The notes beneath the pieces are model-generated. The model saw only the letters and a list, made by a program, of their open reading frames with translations. It was not told where the DNA came from and made no database searches. From contig JAJFGQ010000061.1 in assembly GCA_021776075.1 (NCBI GenBank), forward strand, positions 1-37,695: a stretch of DNA of 37,695 bases, in the 5' to 3' direction. Shown piece after piece: positions 1 to 6,609 of this stretch (the stretch's first letter is position 1; each line of letters begins with the position of its first letter). This stretch comes from Alphaproteobacteria bacterium. Lineage in GTDB: Bacteria; Pseudomonadota; Alphaproteobacteria; Micavibrionales; Micavibrionaceae. The translations under genes were made by a program, and so were the position numbers.

Positions 1-64
1 GACATGATCACAGGCGAATAATCTTTGCGCCTTCTCTTAAAATAATATAGATGTTGTCTTCAGT

Positions 65-141
65 CGGAGCGTGGCGCAGCCTGGTAGCGCACTTGCATGG
101 GGTGCAAGGGGTCGGAGGTTCGAATCCTCTCGCTCCGACCA
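65..141 (+). tRNA. tRNA-Pro (anticodon GGG)
   Basis: A full cloverleaf can be drawn. The 7-bp acceptor stem CGGAGCG pairs with CGCTCCG, followed by discriminator A and an encoded CCA. The anticodon stem CTTGC/GCAAG encloses the loop ATGGGGT, giving anticodon GGG, which reads CCC. The T-arm contains GGTTCGAATCC. An intrinsic terminator follows 13 bases downstream, so this is probably a single-gene transcript. Confidence 0.96.
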
Positions 142-152
142 ATTAGACAGGA

Positions 153-175
153 AGCACCCTTTAGGGTGTTTTTTT
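153..175 (+). terminator. Intrinsic terminator of tRNA-Pro(GGG)
   Basis: CACCCT (155-160) and AGGGTG (163-168) form a short hairpin followed directly by seven T residues. It lies just downstream of the tRNA and upstream of the next reading frame. Confidence 0.85.
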
Positions 176-262
176 AAATCCGTTCCAGATTCTCATTAGT
201 TTATTTACGGAATGTTTATCAAGCTTTGTTACGATTATTACGATTCTTATTCAGGGGGGCGT

Positions 263-415
263 ATGGAACATAAGAGTGCAGATCAATTAAATCCGAAACA
301 ATTAGAAGGAGAACTGCGCTTAATTCTAAGAGGCTTCAATAAAAAGTGTCTTGATAACGAAGAGATGATGGATAAAGTTCTTCCTACGGAAGCAAGAGGA
401 AGAACTTCAGGTTAA
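263..415 (+). pseudogene. Short ORF, possible N-terminal part of a broken gene
   Basis: I do not recognise this product. The ATG at 263 follows the G-rich stretch AGGGGGG (253-259), a very close ribosome site. The frame is also open upstream to an ATG at 212. The 50-residue product begins MEHKSADQLNPKQ and looks protein-like (charged, amphipathic). The frame ends at TAA (413-415), but the same frame stays open from 416 until 1093, where a longer unknown ORF is found. A perfect 11-bp inverted repeat (375-385 and 397-407) sits just before the stop. Either this is an independent small gene, or one gene of about 277 codons has been split by a single stop codon. I cannot decide between these without homologues. 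Confidence 0.4.
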
Positions 416-493
416 AGTGTTTTCGTAACAGGTTTTTTAGGGGATTCCATTAGAGATTTTGTACCTCTGTTTTTTCCTGCTAATTCAGGGGCT

Positions 494-1093
494 TTGACGA
501 GCTCTTTTAACAGGTATTCTTTTTGGGGACTCAACGAAACAGACTTTCTTGGTAAAAAAGAGTTTTCCAGAGAGAGAGGGGATCCCACCAGAGCAGAAAT
601 AGCAGACTCTATTGATAAAAATATCGTGAAGAAAAATAATGGCGTGGATAGTAGTGCCCATCGTTATTTGTATCAGGTTGGATTGTACTGCATTCAGTCG
701 ATCTGCCCGGGTTTCTATGTCGAAAGAGAAAGAGAACAAACTGAACAAGCGCAACTTGAAGCCTTGGAGCAAGGTGGTGTAACGCTTTCCGATTTTGCAA
801 AGAGATTAAAGGAAAAGTGTAGTGATAATGAAGTTTTTAAGCATAGCTGGATGGGGTTGGGATTGTTTAAAGATCGCTACGCTGTTTTAAAGGAAGATAA
901 TTTTGATGGCTTTTTAAAGGATTTAGAGAAAAGAGGGCGCTGGTTTTTTGTTTCAAAACAATCGGATGAAGAACGCTTTCTGGAATTATGGCCGGCTGAT
1001 TCACTAAAAGAAACATTCCAGGCGTTACTGTCGGAAAAAGAAATGTCGCCGCAAGTAAAAGTCAGAAAATTCAAACCTTCCAAAAATATTTGA
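494..1093 (+). CDS. Hypothetical protein, possibly 3' part of a split gene
   Basis: Unrecognised product of 199 residues. The only usual start codon after the upstream in-frame stop is TTG at 494, preceded by AGGGG at 487-490, which is too close for an ideal site. The frame is actually open back to 416, so the true N-terminus may belong to the ORF at 263-415. The protein is soluble and charged, without a signal peptide or membrane segment. A glutamate/glutamine-rich helical stretch (EREREQTEQAQLEALEQ) lies near residues 77-93. The C-terminal part is rich in aromatic and charged residues and ends in a basic tail. It faces the secreted-protein gene on the minus strand. An antisense frame at 485-772 looks like a shadow. 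Confidence 0.5.
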   Translation: MTSSFNRYSFWGLNETDFLGKKEFSRERGDPTRAEIADSIDKNIVKKNNGVDSSAHRYLYQVGLYCIQSICPGFYVEREREQTEQAQLEALEQGGVTLSDFAKRLKEKCSDNEVFKHSWMGLGLFKDRYAVLKEDNFDGFLKDLEKRGRWFFVSKQSDEERFLELWPADSLKETFQALLSEKEMSPQVKVRKFKPSKNI

Positions 1094-1125
1094 ATTTCCT
1101 CGGATTGAAACGGAAACAACAGAGG

Positions 1126-1539
1126 CTAGGGCTTAAGAGTGCATCCCGGTTTTGGCGTGTTGGACTTAAGGCGTCCGCCAAGGTCAATTTCCATGCCTGT
1201 TTCTTCTTTCATTTTGCCGATTTCCTTGAGGATACCGTGATAAAGAGTCCAACCACCGGATCTTTCAACGTTCTCAGAGTCATAGTCTTTGATAACCGCG
1301 CTCCATACTTTGCTCAGTCTTTCATTAATCATGCTCTGAAAGGCTTCTCTGTCTTTAGCGCGGCTGGCATGAAGCGGTATATTCGCAGAAACAGTGTGAT
1401 CGTCCTTGGTACAACCAATGGCTATGGCGTTATAGGAATGTAAATTGACGATTTCAGCTGCGGCGTTATCGGGTGACCCTAATGATACAGCGGCGGTAAA
1501 AGCGGCTATAACAGCTAATGGTCTAATGAAATTTTTCAT
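1126..1539 (-). CDS. Small secreted protein of unknown function
   Basis: The 137-residue product has a clear signal peptide: basic MKNFIR start, hydrophobic core LAVIAAFTAAVSLG, and probable cleavage after the AAA near residue 28. The mature part of about 110 residues has two cysteines (near residues 43 and 133) that could form a disulfide, consistent with a periplasmic location. The start is supported by AGGAG about 8 bases upstream of the ATG. It lies downstream of metY on the same strand with a 64-base gap, but has its own ribosome site. I do not recognise the family. Confidence 0.72.
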   Translation of the reverse strand: MKNFIRPLAVIAAFTAAVSLGSPDNAAAEIVNLHSYNAIAIGCTKDDHTVSANIPLHASRAKDREAFQSMINERLSKVWSAVIKDYDSENVERSGGWTLYHGILKEIGKMKEETGMEIDLGGRLKSNTPKPGCTLKP

Positions 1540-1603
1540 GATTTGCTCTCCTGTTATTTACATATAAAAATTGCACGCAGCTTATGACCCTCTTTGGATG
1601 GCT

Positions 1604-2923
1604 TTATGCAGCCATAGCCGTGCTTTGCCTAAGGGCTTGATCCAGATCGGAAATCAAATCATCCGGGTTTTCGATACCGACAGAGATGCGGATGACATCC
1701 GGCCCGACACCAGCTTTTATTTTCTCCTCATCAGAAAGCTGGGAATGTGTTGTGGAGGCCGGGTGGATAATCAGACTGCGCGTATCGCCAATATTGGCCA
1801 GATGTTTAAAGAAATTTACGCCCTCTACAAGCTTAAGGCCGGCTTCATACCCGCCTTTGACGCCAAAAGTAAACAGGGCGCCGCCCCATCCCTGACGCAT
1901 ATATTTTTGTGCCAGTTCATGACTGGGGCTTTCCTTCAGTCCTGCAAAACTGACCCAGGAAACGCTATCGTGATTATTGAGGTATTCGGCAACTTTTATA
2001 CCGTTTTCGCAATGTTGCTTCATGCGTAAGGCCAATGTTTCCGTACCCAGAATAGTTAGATATGCATTCATGGGTTGTTGCCCCATTCCCAGGTCACGGA
2101 GCCCTACGGCATGGTTATGCATGGCAAAAGCATTGTCGGGGAAATCACGGGAAAATGAAATACCGCGATAGCCGCCGTGGTTTTCTTCGCTCAGAGCCGG
2201 GAATTTGTCCTTATGTTTTGCCCAGTCAAATGTACCGCCATCAACAACAACACCACCCATAGCATTGCCGTGGCCACTCAGATATTTTGTTGTGGAGTGG
2301 GTGACGATAGCCGCGCCGAAATCAAACGGACGGCACAAATAAGGCGTAGCAATCGTATTGTCGACAATCAATGGAATGCCGGCATCTTCGGCAATTCTTG
2401 CAACGGCTTCTATATCTGTAATAACGCCTTCCGGATTAGAGAGGCTTTCTACAAAGATAAATTTTGTTTTCTCCGTCAGCGCTTGTTTGAAATTTTCAGG
2501 GCTTGTCGGGTCAACAAAGTTGCAGTGCCAGCCGAAAGAGCGGGAGAAGCTGTCTCGAAACTGGCTGCATGTTCCACCATATAGCTTTTGAGAGGCAACA
2601 AAATCGTCACCACTGTTCATGAGTGTGGCAGCAGCCAGCATACTGGCGCCCAGACCAGAAGCTGTACAGGTTGCGCCTGTACCGTTTTCCAGCGCGGCAA
2701 TCTTTTGTTCCAGCGTGTTAACAGTCGGGTTTGTCAGACGGGAATATATGAAACCGGATTCTTTCAGGCTAAATAAATTGGCTGCTTGTTCTGCGTTTTT
2801 GAATACAAAGGACGTTGACTGGCAAATGGGAGGGCTCGTTGCGCCTGTAACAGGGCAGGGCTCTACACCGCCGTGAATAGAGAGTGTTTCAAATTTCATA
2901 TCCGTGTTATCTGCATTGCTCAT
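1604..2923 (-). CDS. metY: O-acetylhomoserine aminocarboxypropyltransferase (sulfhydrylase)
   Basis: The enzyme makes homocysteine from O-acetylhomoserine and sulfide in the cytoplasm, the direct sulfhydrylation route to methionine. The 439-residue length fits the MetY branch of the Cys/Met-metabolism PLP family. Family signatures visible are the N-terminal TLSIHGG, the YSRLTNPT motif that contacts PLP, the SGLGASMLA segment, and the PLP-lysine region THSTTKYLSGHG. The C-terminal end has the usual HPASTTHSQL and IRISVGIE motifs. The ATG at 2923 is supported by AAGGA eight bases upstream. A structured leader lies between this gene and the divergent rplM gene. Homoserine dehydrogenase (hom), encoded 6.5 kb away, supplies the same pathway. 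A generic O-acetylserine activity cannot be excluded. Confidence 0.93.
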   Translation of the reverse strand: MSNADNTDMKFETLSIHGGVEPCPVTGATSPPICQSTSFVFKNAEQAANLFSLKESGFIYSRLTNPTVNTLEQKIAALENGTGATCTASGLGASMLAAATLMNSGDDFVASQKLYGGTCSQFRDSFSRSFGWHCNFVDPTSPENFKQALTEKTKFIFVESLSNPEGVITDIEAVARIAEDAGIPLIVDNTIATPYLCRPFDFGAAIVTHSTTKYLSGHGNAMGGVVVDGGTFDWAKHKDKFPALSEENHGGYRGISFSRDFPDNAFAMHNHAVGLRDLGMGQQPMNAYLTILGTETLALRMKQHCENGIKVAEYLNNHDSVSWVSFAGLKESPSHELAQKYMRQGWGGALFTFGVKGGYEAGLKLVEGVNFFKHLANIGDTRSLIIHPASTTHSQLSDEEKIKAGVGPDVIRISVGIENPDDLISDLDQALRQSTAMAA

Positions 2924-2995
2924 GGCTTTTATCCTTTTTGCTTTGTAAGGTTACGGTATTATAATACCACTCATGTACGCACCTGATTTATATAG
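2924..2995 (-). promoter_or_regulatory. metY leader with palindrome and possible Shine-Dalgarno-sequestering stem
   Basis: Reading the minus strand, the leader contains a perfect 14-bp palindrome GGTATTATAATACC (2955-2968). A CCTT segment follows that can pair with the AAGG of the metY ribosome site. The end reads GCAAAAAGGAT, resembling the 3' core of SAM-II-type riboswitches, which precede methionine genes in alphaproteobacteria. I could not fold a full SAM-II pseudoknot by eye, so this is a candidate regulatory leader only. Confidence 0.3.
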
Positions 2996-3025
2996 TAATT
3001 TTGTCGGTGCCGTGTTGTTTTTTTA

Positions 3026-3054
3026 TTGACAATCCTTCGCGCGTCCTGCATAAC
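3026..3054 (+). promoter_or_regulatory. Sigma-70-type promoter of rplM-rpsI
   Basis: The -35 box TTGACA (3026-3031) is perfect. A 17-base spacer leads to the -10 box CATAAC (3049-3054). This predicts a transcript start near 3061 and a leader of about 70 bases before rplM. Confidence 0.72.
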
Positions 3055-3131
3055 CACGCTGTCCATAAGAGATGGATTGTAAAGCGTGTGCATTGTGCCT
3101 CTAAAGCGGGGCAAAAACAAGGTGAAATGCG

Positions 3132-3596
3132 ATGAAAACTTATACTGCAAAACCAGCCGATATTGACAAGAAATGGATTCTTGTTGATGCGGAGGATGTT
3201 GTCTTGGGTCGTTTAGCTGCTGTTGTAGCAACGCGGCTACGTGGCAAGCATAAACCACAATTTACGCCGCATATGGATTGCGGTGATAACGTGGTCATTA
3301 TTAATGCTGAAAAAATACGCCTGACGGGTAAGAAACGCGATCAGGATGTTTTCTATTGGCATACCGGTTATCCCGGTGGGATCAAGGGACGTTCGAAAGG
3401 GCAAATTCTGGATGGAAAGCATCCGCAGCGTGTTGTAGAGAAAGCTGTGGAGCGGATGTTACCACGTGGTGTCATGGGACGTCAGGTGTTTGGTAATTTA
3501 CGTGTCTATGCCGGAGCAGAACATCCCCATGAGGCTCAGAAGCCGGAAGTTTTGGATGTTGCGGCAATGAACCCGAAAAACAAGAGAGTAGGATAG
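3132..3596 (+). CDS. rplM: Large ribosomal subunit protein uL13
   Basis: This is a 50S subunit protein that binds 23S rRNA early in assembly. The 154-residue length is normal for proteobacterial L13. Family landmarks are [16 protein letters not shown] near the N-terminus, [15 protein letters not shown], the YWHTGYPGG motif, and the GMLP-type segment here read as [16 protein letters not shown]. The ATG at 3132 follows AAGGTG with seven bases of spacing. The gene lies four bases before rpsI in the conserved L13-S9 operon and is driven by the strong promoter just upstream. Confidence 0.98.
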   Translation: MKTYTAKPADIDKKWILVDAEDVVLGRLAAVVATRLRGKHKPQFTPHMDCGDNVVIINAEKIRLTGKKRDQDVFYWHTGYPGGIKGRSKGQILDGKHPQRVVEKAVERMLPRGVMGRQVFGNLRVYAGAEHPHEAQKPEVLDVAAMNPKNKRVG

Positions 3597-3600
3597 GATC

Positions 3601-4260
3601 ATGGCGAAGAAAAAAGATGAAGAAGAAGCCAAGGTAGAAAAAGTAGTGGAAAAGCCGAAAGCCAAAGCTGAACCAAAAGCTAAAAAAGCTGCGCCTAAGG
3701 CGAAAGCTGCTGCAAAGAAAAAAGCGCCTGTGAAAGATTTGAAGGATTTGGCCGAAGCGGTGGCGACGGCAGAAGCGGATCCAGTAGAAGAGGCTCCTGT
3801 AGAGGAAGAAAAAGCGGAAGCGGAAGAAGCCGTAGTGGTGGAGCCGGAAGCGCGCAAGCCAAAACTGGATGCGCAGGGCCGTGCTTATGCTACAGGGCGC
3901 CGGAAGGATGCTGTGGCCCGTGTTTGGATCAGGCCGGGCAAAGGCAGTGTTGTTGTGAATGGTCGGGATCAGGTAACTTATTTTGCACGCCAGACGCAGC
4001 GTCTTGTTTTGAACCAGCCTTTTTTGATCGTGAATCGCATGGGGCAGTTCGATGTTATGTGCACAGTTAAAGGTGGTGGCCTGTCCGGTCAGGCTGGGGC
4101 TGTCCGTCATGGTATTTCACGGGCATTAGAAAATTTTGACCCCGAAATGCGTCCGACTTTGAAAAAGGCCGGTATGCTGACACGGGATTCCCGGATTGTT
4201 GAACGGAAGAAAATTGGCAAGCACAAAGCCCGTCGTTCTAAACAGTGGGCAAAACGCTAG
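3601..4260 (+). CDS. rpsI: Small ribosomal subunit protein uS9 with long N-terminal extension
   Basis: This 30S subunit protein has a C-terminal tail that reaches the P-site tRNA. The conserved S9 core starts near residue 95 ([14 protein letters not shown]) and includes [15 protein letters not shown], the DSR-VERKK segment and the basic tail ending in KR. The protein is 219 residues against about 130-160 for most bacterial S9 proteins. The extra 95 residues form a Lys/Ala/Pro-rich block (residues 1-45, resembling histone H1 tails) followed by an acidic block (residues 55-82). The start at 3601 lies four bases after rplM, with an AGGATAGG ribosome site. No ATG start nearer the core is evident, so the extension is probably translated. 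Confidence 0.96.
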   Translation: MAKKKDEEEAKVEKVVEKPKAKAEPKAKKAAPKAKAAAKKKAPVKDLKDLAEAVATAEADPVEEAPVEEEKAEAEEAVVVEPEARKPKLDAQGRAYATGRRKDAVARVWIRPGKGSVVVNGRDQVTYFARQTQRLVLNQPFLIVNRMGQFDVMCTVKGGGLSGQAGAVRHGISRALENFDPEMRPTLKKAGMLTRDSRIVERKKIGKHKARRSKQWAKR

Positions 4261-4286
4261 ATTTATTATTATTTTTCAAAATTATA

Positions 4287-4317
4287 AAAAGGCGCTCTGG
4301 TTTTCGGGGCGCCTTTT
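4287..4317 (+). terminator. Intrinsic terminator of rplM-rpsI
   Basis: AAAAGGCGC (4287-4295) and GCGCCTTTT (4309-4317) form a perfect 9-bp stem with a 13-base loop. It lies 27 bases after the rpsI stop codon. Confidence 0.85.
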
Positions 4318-4332
4318 GATTATCATCTGCGC

Positions 4333-4848
4333 ATGACAGCTTTCATTCTTCCCTATTGTGATGTTACACCACAAATTGATAAATCGGCCTTTATTGCGCC
4401 GACGGCGACGATTATCGGTGATGTAACAATAGGGCCGGATTGCGGTATTTGGTTCGGTTGTGTTTTGCGGGGCGATGTGAATGATATCAAGATCGGGGCA
4501 CGGACCAATATACAGGATGGTACGGTTGTGCATGTGGCCTCGAATCTTCAGGGGACCTATATTGGTGATGATGTGACTGTCGGGCATATGGCCCTTATCC
4601 ATGCTTGTACAATTGAAGGTGGCGCGTTTATAGGCATGCAGGCATGTGTCATGGATGGTGCAAAAGTGGAGCGTGGCGCTATGGTCGCCGCAGGGGCTCT
4701 GGTGACACCCGGAAAGCTTATTCCGGCGGGTCAGCTTTGGGGGGGTAGTCCGGCAAAATATATGCGCGATTTAACGAATGAAGACCGAAAACAGGCCGCA
4801 TGGTCCTCTTCTCACTACGTTAAGCTGTCTAAAGAATATTCTTCTTGA
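4333..4848 (+). CDS. Gamma-class carbonic anhydrase family protein
   Basis: The 171-residue protein is a left-handed beta-helix made of hexapeptide repeats (for example IGDVTIGPDCGIWFG), typical of YrdA/PaaY/gamma-carbonic anhydrase homologues. The three metal-binding histidines expected in the family are visible at residues 67, 85 and 90 (VVH and GHMALIH). The conserved RGD (46-48) and QD (61-62) are also present. These proteins are usually trimers that bind zinc or iron. Many homologues have weak or untested carbonic anhydrase activity, so the catalytic role is inferred. The gene starts 15 bases after the rpsI terminator, without a convincing Shine-Dalgarno sequence. Confidence 0.9.
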   Translation: MTAFILPYCDVTPQIDKSAFIAPTATIIGDVTIGPDCGIWFGCVLRGDVNDIKIGARTNIQDGTVVHVASNLQGTYIGDDVTVGHMALIHACTIEGGAFIGMQACVMDGAKVERGAMVAAGALVTPGKLIPAGQLWGGSPAKYMRDLTNEDRKQAAWSSSHYVKLSKEYSS

Positions 4849-4884
4849 CTTTTTGTCATTAATATAGGAATATAGTCCCTATCA

Positions 4885-4917
4885 ACATCCCGAGTGCGTC
4901 TCGCGGGTGTTTTTTTT
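4885..4917 (+). terminator. Terminator-like hairpin after the gamma-carbonic anhydrase gene
   Basis: ACATCCCG (4885-4892) pairs with CGGGTGT (4904-4910), allowing one bulged T, and is followed by a run of eight T residues. It could end the upstream transcript. Alternatively it could act as an early hairpin for a transcript beginning near a TATAGT box at 4871-4876. Confidence 0.6.
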
Positions 4918-4950
4918 ACAAAATTTTTAACAGAGAAGGAGAAAGGGGCT

Positions 4951-5112
4951 ATGGCGCTTTTTAGTAATTTTACGGGCTTTTTAAAGAAGGCTGTAGGCAA
5001 TAACATGACAAATAAAGCGGCGGACGTCCGCACATTCACCCAGAAATTCTTCGGGCATAGGCAGATAGCCGTTATCCTGCGGTGGAGCTTGCGTTGTAAC
5101 ACAGGCCGTTAA
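4951..5112 (+). CDS. Possible 53-residue small protein
   Basis: The ATG at 4951 is preceded by a purine-rich GAGAAGGAGAAAGGGG site, the strongest ribosome-binding-like sequence in this gap. The product starts MALFSNFTGFLKKAVGN, an amphipathic segment, and ends in a basic tail. It overlaps by 132 bases, on the opposite strand, a better-looking lipoprotein ORF (4981-5148), so at most one of the two is likely to be a conserved gene. I recognise no family. Confidence 0.28.
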   Translation: MALFSNFTGFLKKAVGNNMTNKAADVRTFTQKFFGHRQIAVILRWSLRCNTGR

Positions 5113-5148
5113 AAGCAAAGCCAGTATGATGGTGGTGAGTATTCTCAT
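4981..5148 (-). CDS. Candidate small lipoprotein (55 residues)
   Basis: This short frame encodes MRILTTIILALLLTAC followed by VTTQAPPQ. That is a textbook lipoprotein signal peptide with lipobox LTAC and the predicted lipidated cysteine at residue 16. The mature part is only 40 residues and contains two further cysteines (39 and 47). The residue after the cysteine is Val, so outer-membrane sorting would be the default guess. Upstream, GGTTTGAAGC is a weak ribosome site. The frame stops at TAA read on the minus strand at 4983-4981. It conflicts with the plus-strand ORF at 4951-5112. The signal peptide is the main argument for reality. Confidence 0.45.
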   Translation of the reverse strand: MRILTTIILALLLTACVTTQAPPQDNGYLPMPEEFLGECADVRRFICHVIAYSLL

Positions 5149-5265
5149 GCTTCAAACCTAACCCCTGATTGCGGCGGTATCAAGGGCGGTTAAGGATTGA
5201 AACTGAAAATGATGACAGTAATCAGGTCGCTTGTGAGTTGAGAGATTAGGTATGTTTACCGATTT

Positions 5266-5769
5266 TTATTTCTCCGGTTTGGGGATTGGGTTGGTGAACG
5301 TGTGGTAATCATCGTTATACTCTGCGATCTTTCGGTAGAAATCCTTCAGGATATTTTCCATTGCCCGAGCTGTCGTGCTGTTGTGAGAGCTGTAATACAT
5401 TGTTCCACAAAAGGATTTAGTGCAGCGCTTATGATTGTTATTGAGGTGCCAGTATAATTGACCCGTTCCAACTTTAATTTTTTGCAATGAGTCTTCTACC
5501 TCTTGTTGGGTTTCAGAATCACCTTTAAACAGGACTGTTTCGGAAAGGTAAATAATATGGTCTCGCATGCATAATGCGCTATTTAAGATACCTTTACGTG
5601 CGCGGCTGTTATCAATGCTATTCCGATCTTCTTGTGAGATAGCCCAGCACGCATCAATCACTTTCTGGGCTTCTTGCTCGGCTTTATCAAAAGTATTTTG
5701 ATCCGATGCCTGTGCAACAGATGAGAACAAGGAGCAAATGAGAAATATTGAAAGAAATAGTTTAATCAT
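5266..5769 (-). CDS. Secreted four-cysteine protein of unknown function
   Basis: The 167-residue product begins with a signal peptide (MIKLFLSIFLICSLFSS, probable cleavage after AQA at residue 21). The mature domain is mostly helical, with Glu/Gln-rich stretches. It has four cysteines at residues 41, 67, 116 and 121, which suggests two disulfides in the periplasm. It ends with a proline-rich tail. I see no recognisable family motif. The neighbouring upstream gene on the same strand encodes a periplasmic CxxC thioredoxin-fold protein 59 bases away, so the two may be cotranscribed. A connection through disulfide chemistry is only an inference. The start has no clear Shine-Dalgarno sequence. Confidence 0.68.
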   Translation of the reverse strand: MIKLFLSIFLICSLFSSVAQASDQNTFDKAEQEAQKVIDACWAISQEDRNSIDNSRARKGILNSALCMRDHIIYLSETVLFKGDSETQQEVEDSLQKIKVGTGQLYWHLNNNHKRCTKSFCGTMYYSSHNSTTARAMENILKDFYRKIAEYNDDYHTFTNPIPKPEK

Positions 5770-5828
5770 AGTCGGAGCTTATCCGCAGATTGTGACGACA
5801 TCAAGATGCCGAGTAGTTATCTCATCAC

Positions 5829-6539
5829 TTAAAACGCGGGTTTTCTTTTTCCCAGCATTGTTTCAGGCGATGTCGCTTGTTGTTTTTTGAGCCTTTGAAA
5901 GTCATCCTGGATCATGCCGAAATAATCCATAAGTTGAGATTCCATAGCATCCGATAGCACGACAATCTTACCTTGTTCCCTGTATGCTTTTTCATCAATT
6001 GTATCAGGGGGCATACCAATAAGGGGGGCTATGAATTTACCACCTACATAGGCACTGAACTGCGGGACGCCGTTAATAACAATTTTGTCTGTTCGTTTAT
6101 TGTGCGCGCGGTCCGGCGCATATTCTCCGGCAATGTCTGCATTTCTTGGATTGGCAACATCAACAAGAACGAGTATGCCTTTGTTTTCACCCTGATGTTT
6201 TTCAAATACATTGACCAGATAGGGCTTCAGATTGTTGCACCATACGCATTCCGGATGAAAAAACATGACATAGACCGGTTCCTCAGATGAGTGTTTCATG
6301 ATTTTTTTAAAATCGAGTCCGTCATTCATAAAGAAAATATCATCGTTGTTTTCAACGGCTTTAAGAGCTTGTGCCGTCAGTGATTCCAGAGACGTTTGGC
6401 GGGGGGCTGTGAGCTGCTGCGTGTTTTCCTGTGTGTCCTGCGCCATGGCAGAGCGCGGAGACTCTGTCAGCGCTGCAACGCCTGCGAAAATCGACAATAA
6501 AATAGCAGCGGCCTTGTTCGAAAATTTTGATTTTTTCAT
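5829..6539 (-). CDS. Periplasmic thioredoxin-fold protein with CVWC motif
   Basis: The 236-residue protein has an N-terminal signal sequence (basic MKKSKFSNK, hydrophobic core to about residue 24, cleavage probably after AMA near 33). A thioredoxin-like domain follows. VMFFHPECVWCNNLKP carries the redox motif C98-V-W-C101. The usual cis-proline segment appears as GVPQFSAYVGGKFI, followed by a long helical C-terminal tail. The segment before the motif (EPVYVMFFHPEC) matches the beta strand of the fold. It probably acts in periplasmic thiol-disulfide exchange, but whether as oxidase, reductase or isomerase cannot be seen. The start has a CAGGGAG site with suitable spacing. Confidence 0.8.
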   Translation of the reverse strand: MKKSKFSNKAAAILLSIFAGVAALTESPRSAMAQDTQENTQQLTAPRQTSLESLTAQALKAVENNDDIFFMNDGLDFKKIMKHSSEEPVYVMFFHPECVWCNNLKPYLVNVFEKHQGENKGILVLVDVANPRNADIAGEYAPDRAHNKRTDKIVINGVPQFSAYVGGKFIAPLIGMPPDTIDEKAYREQGKIVVLSDAMESQLMDYFGMIQDDFQRLKKQQATSPETMLGKRKPAF

Positions 6540-6609
6540 TTTTTATACTCCCTGTGGCTTAGCCTTATGAGGAGTTAAGACGAGTTGGAGAGGTTCTGTC
6601 AAATTGTTT

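Noticed and set aside
65-1093. tRNA-Pro(GGG) as an integration site for an island
   Set aside because: I found no integrase and no second copy of the tRNA 3' end in the window.
3472-4110. Minus-strand 212-residue frame opposite rpsI
   Set aside because: It is antisense to a certain ribosomal gene, with a phenylalanine/arginine-rich composition expected from reading a Lys/Glu-rich gene backwards.
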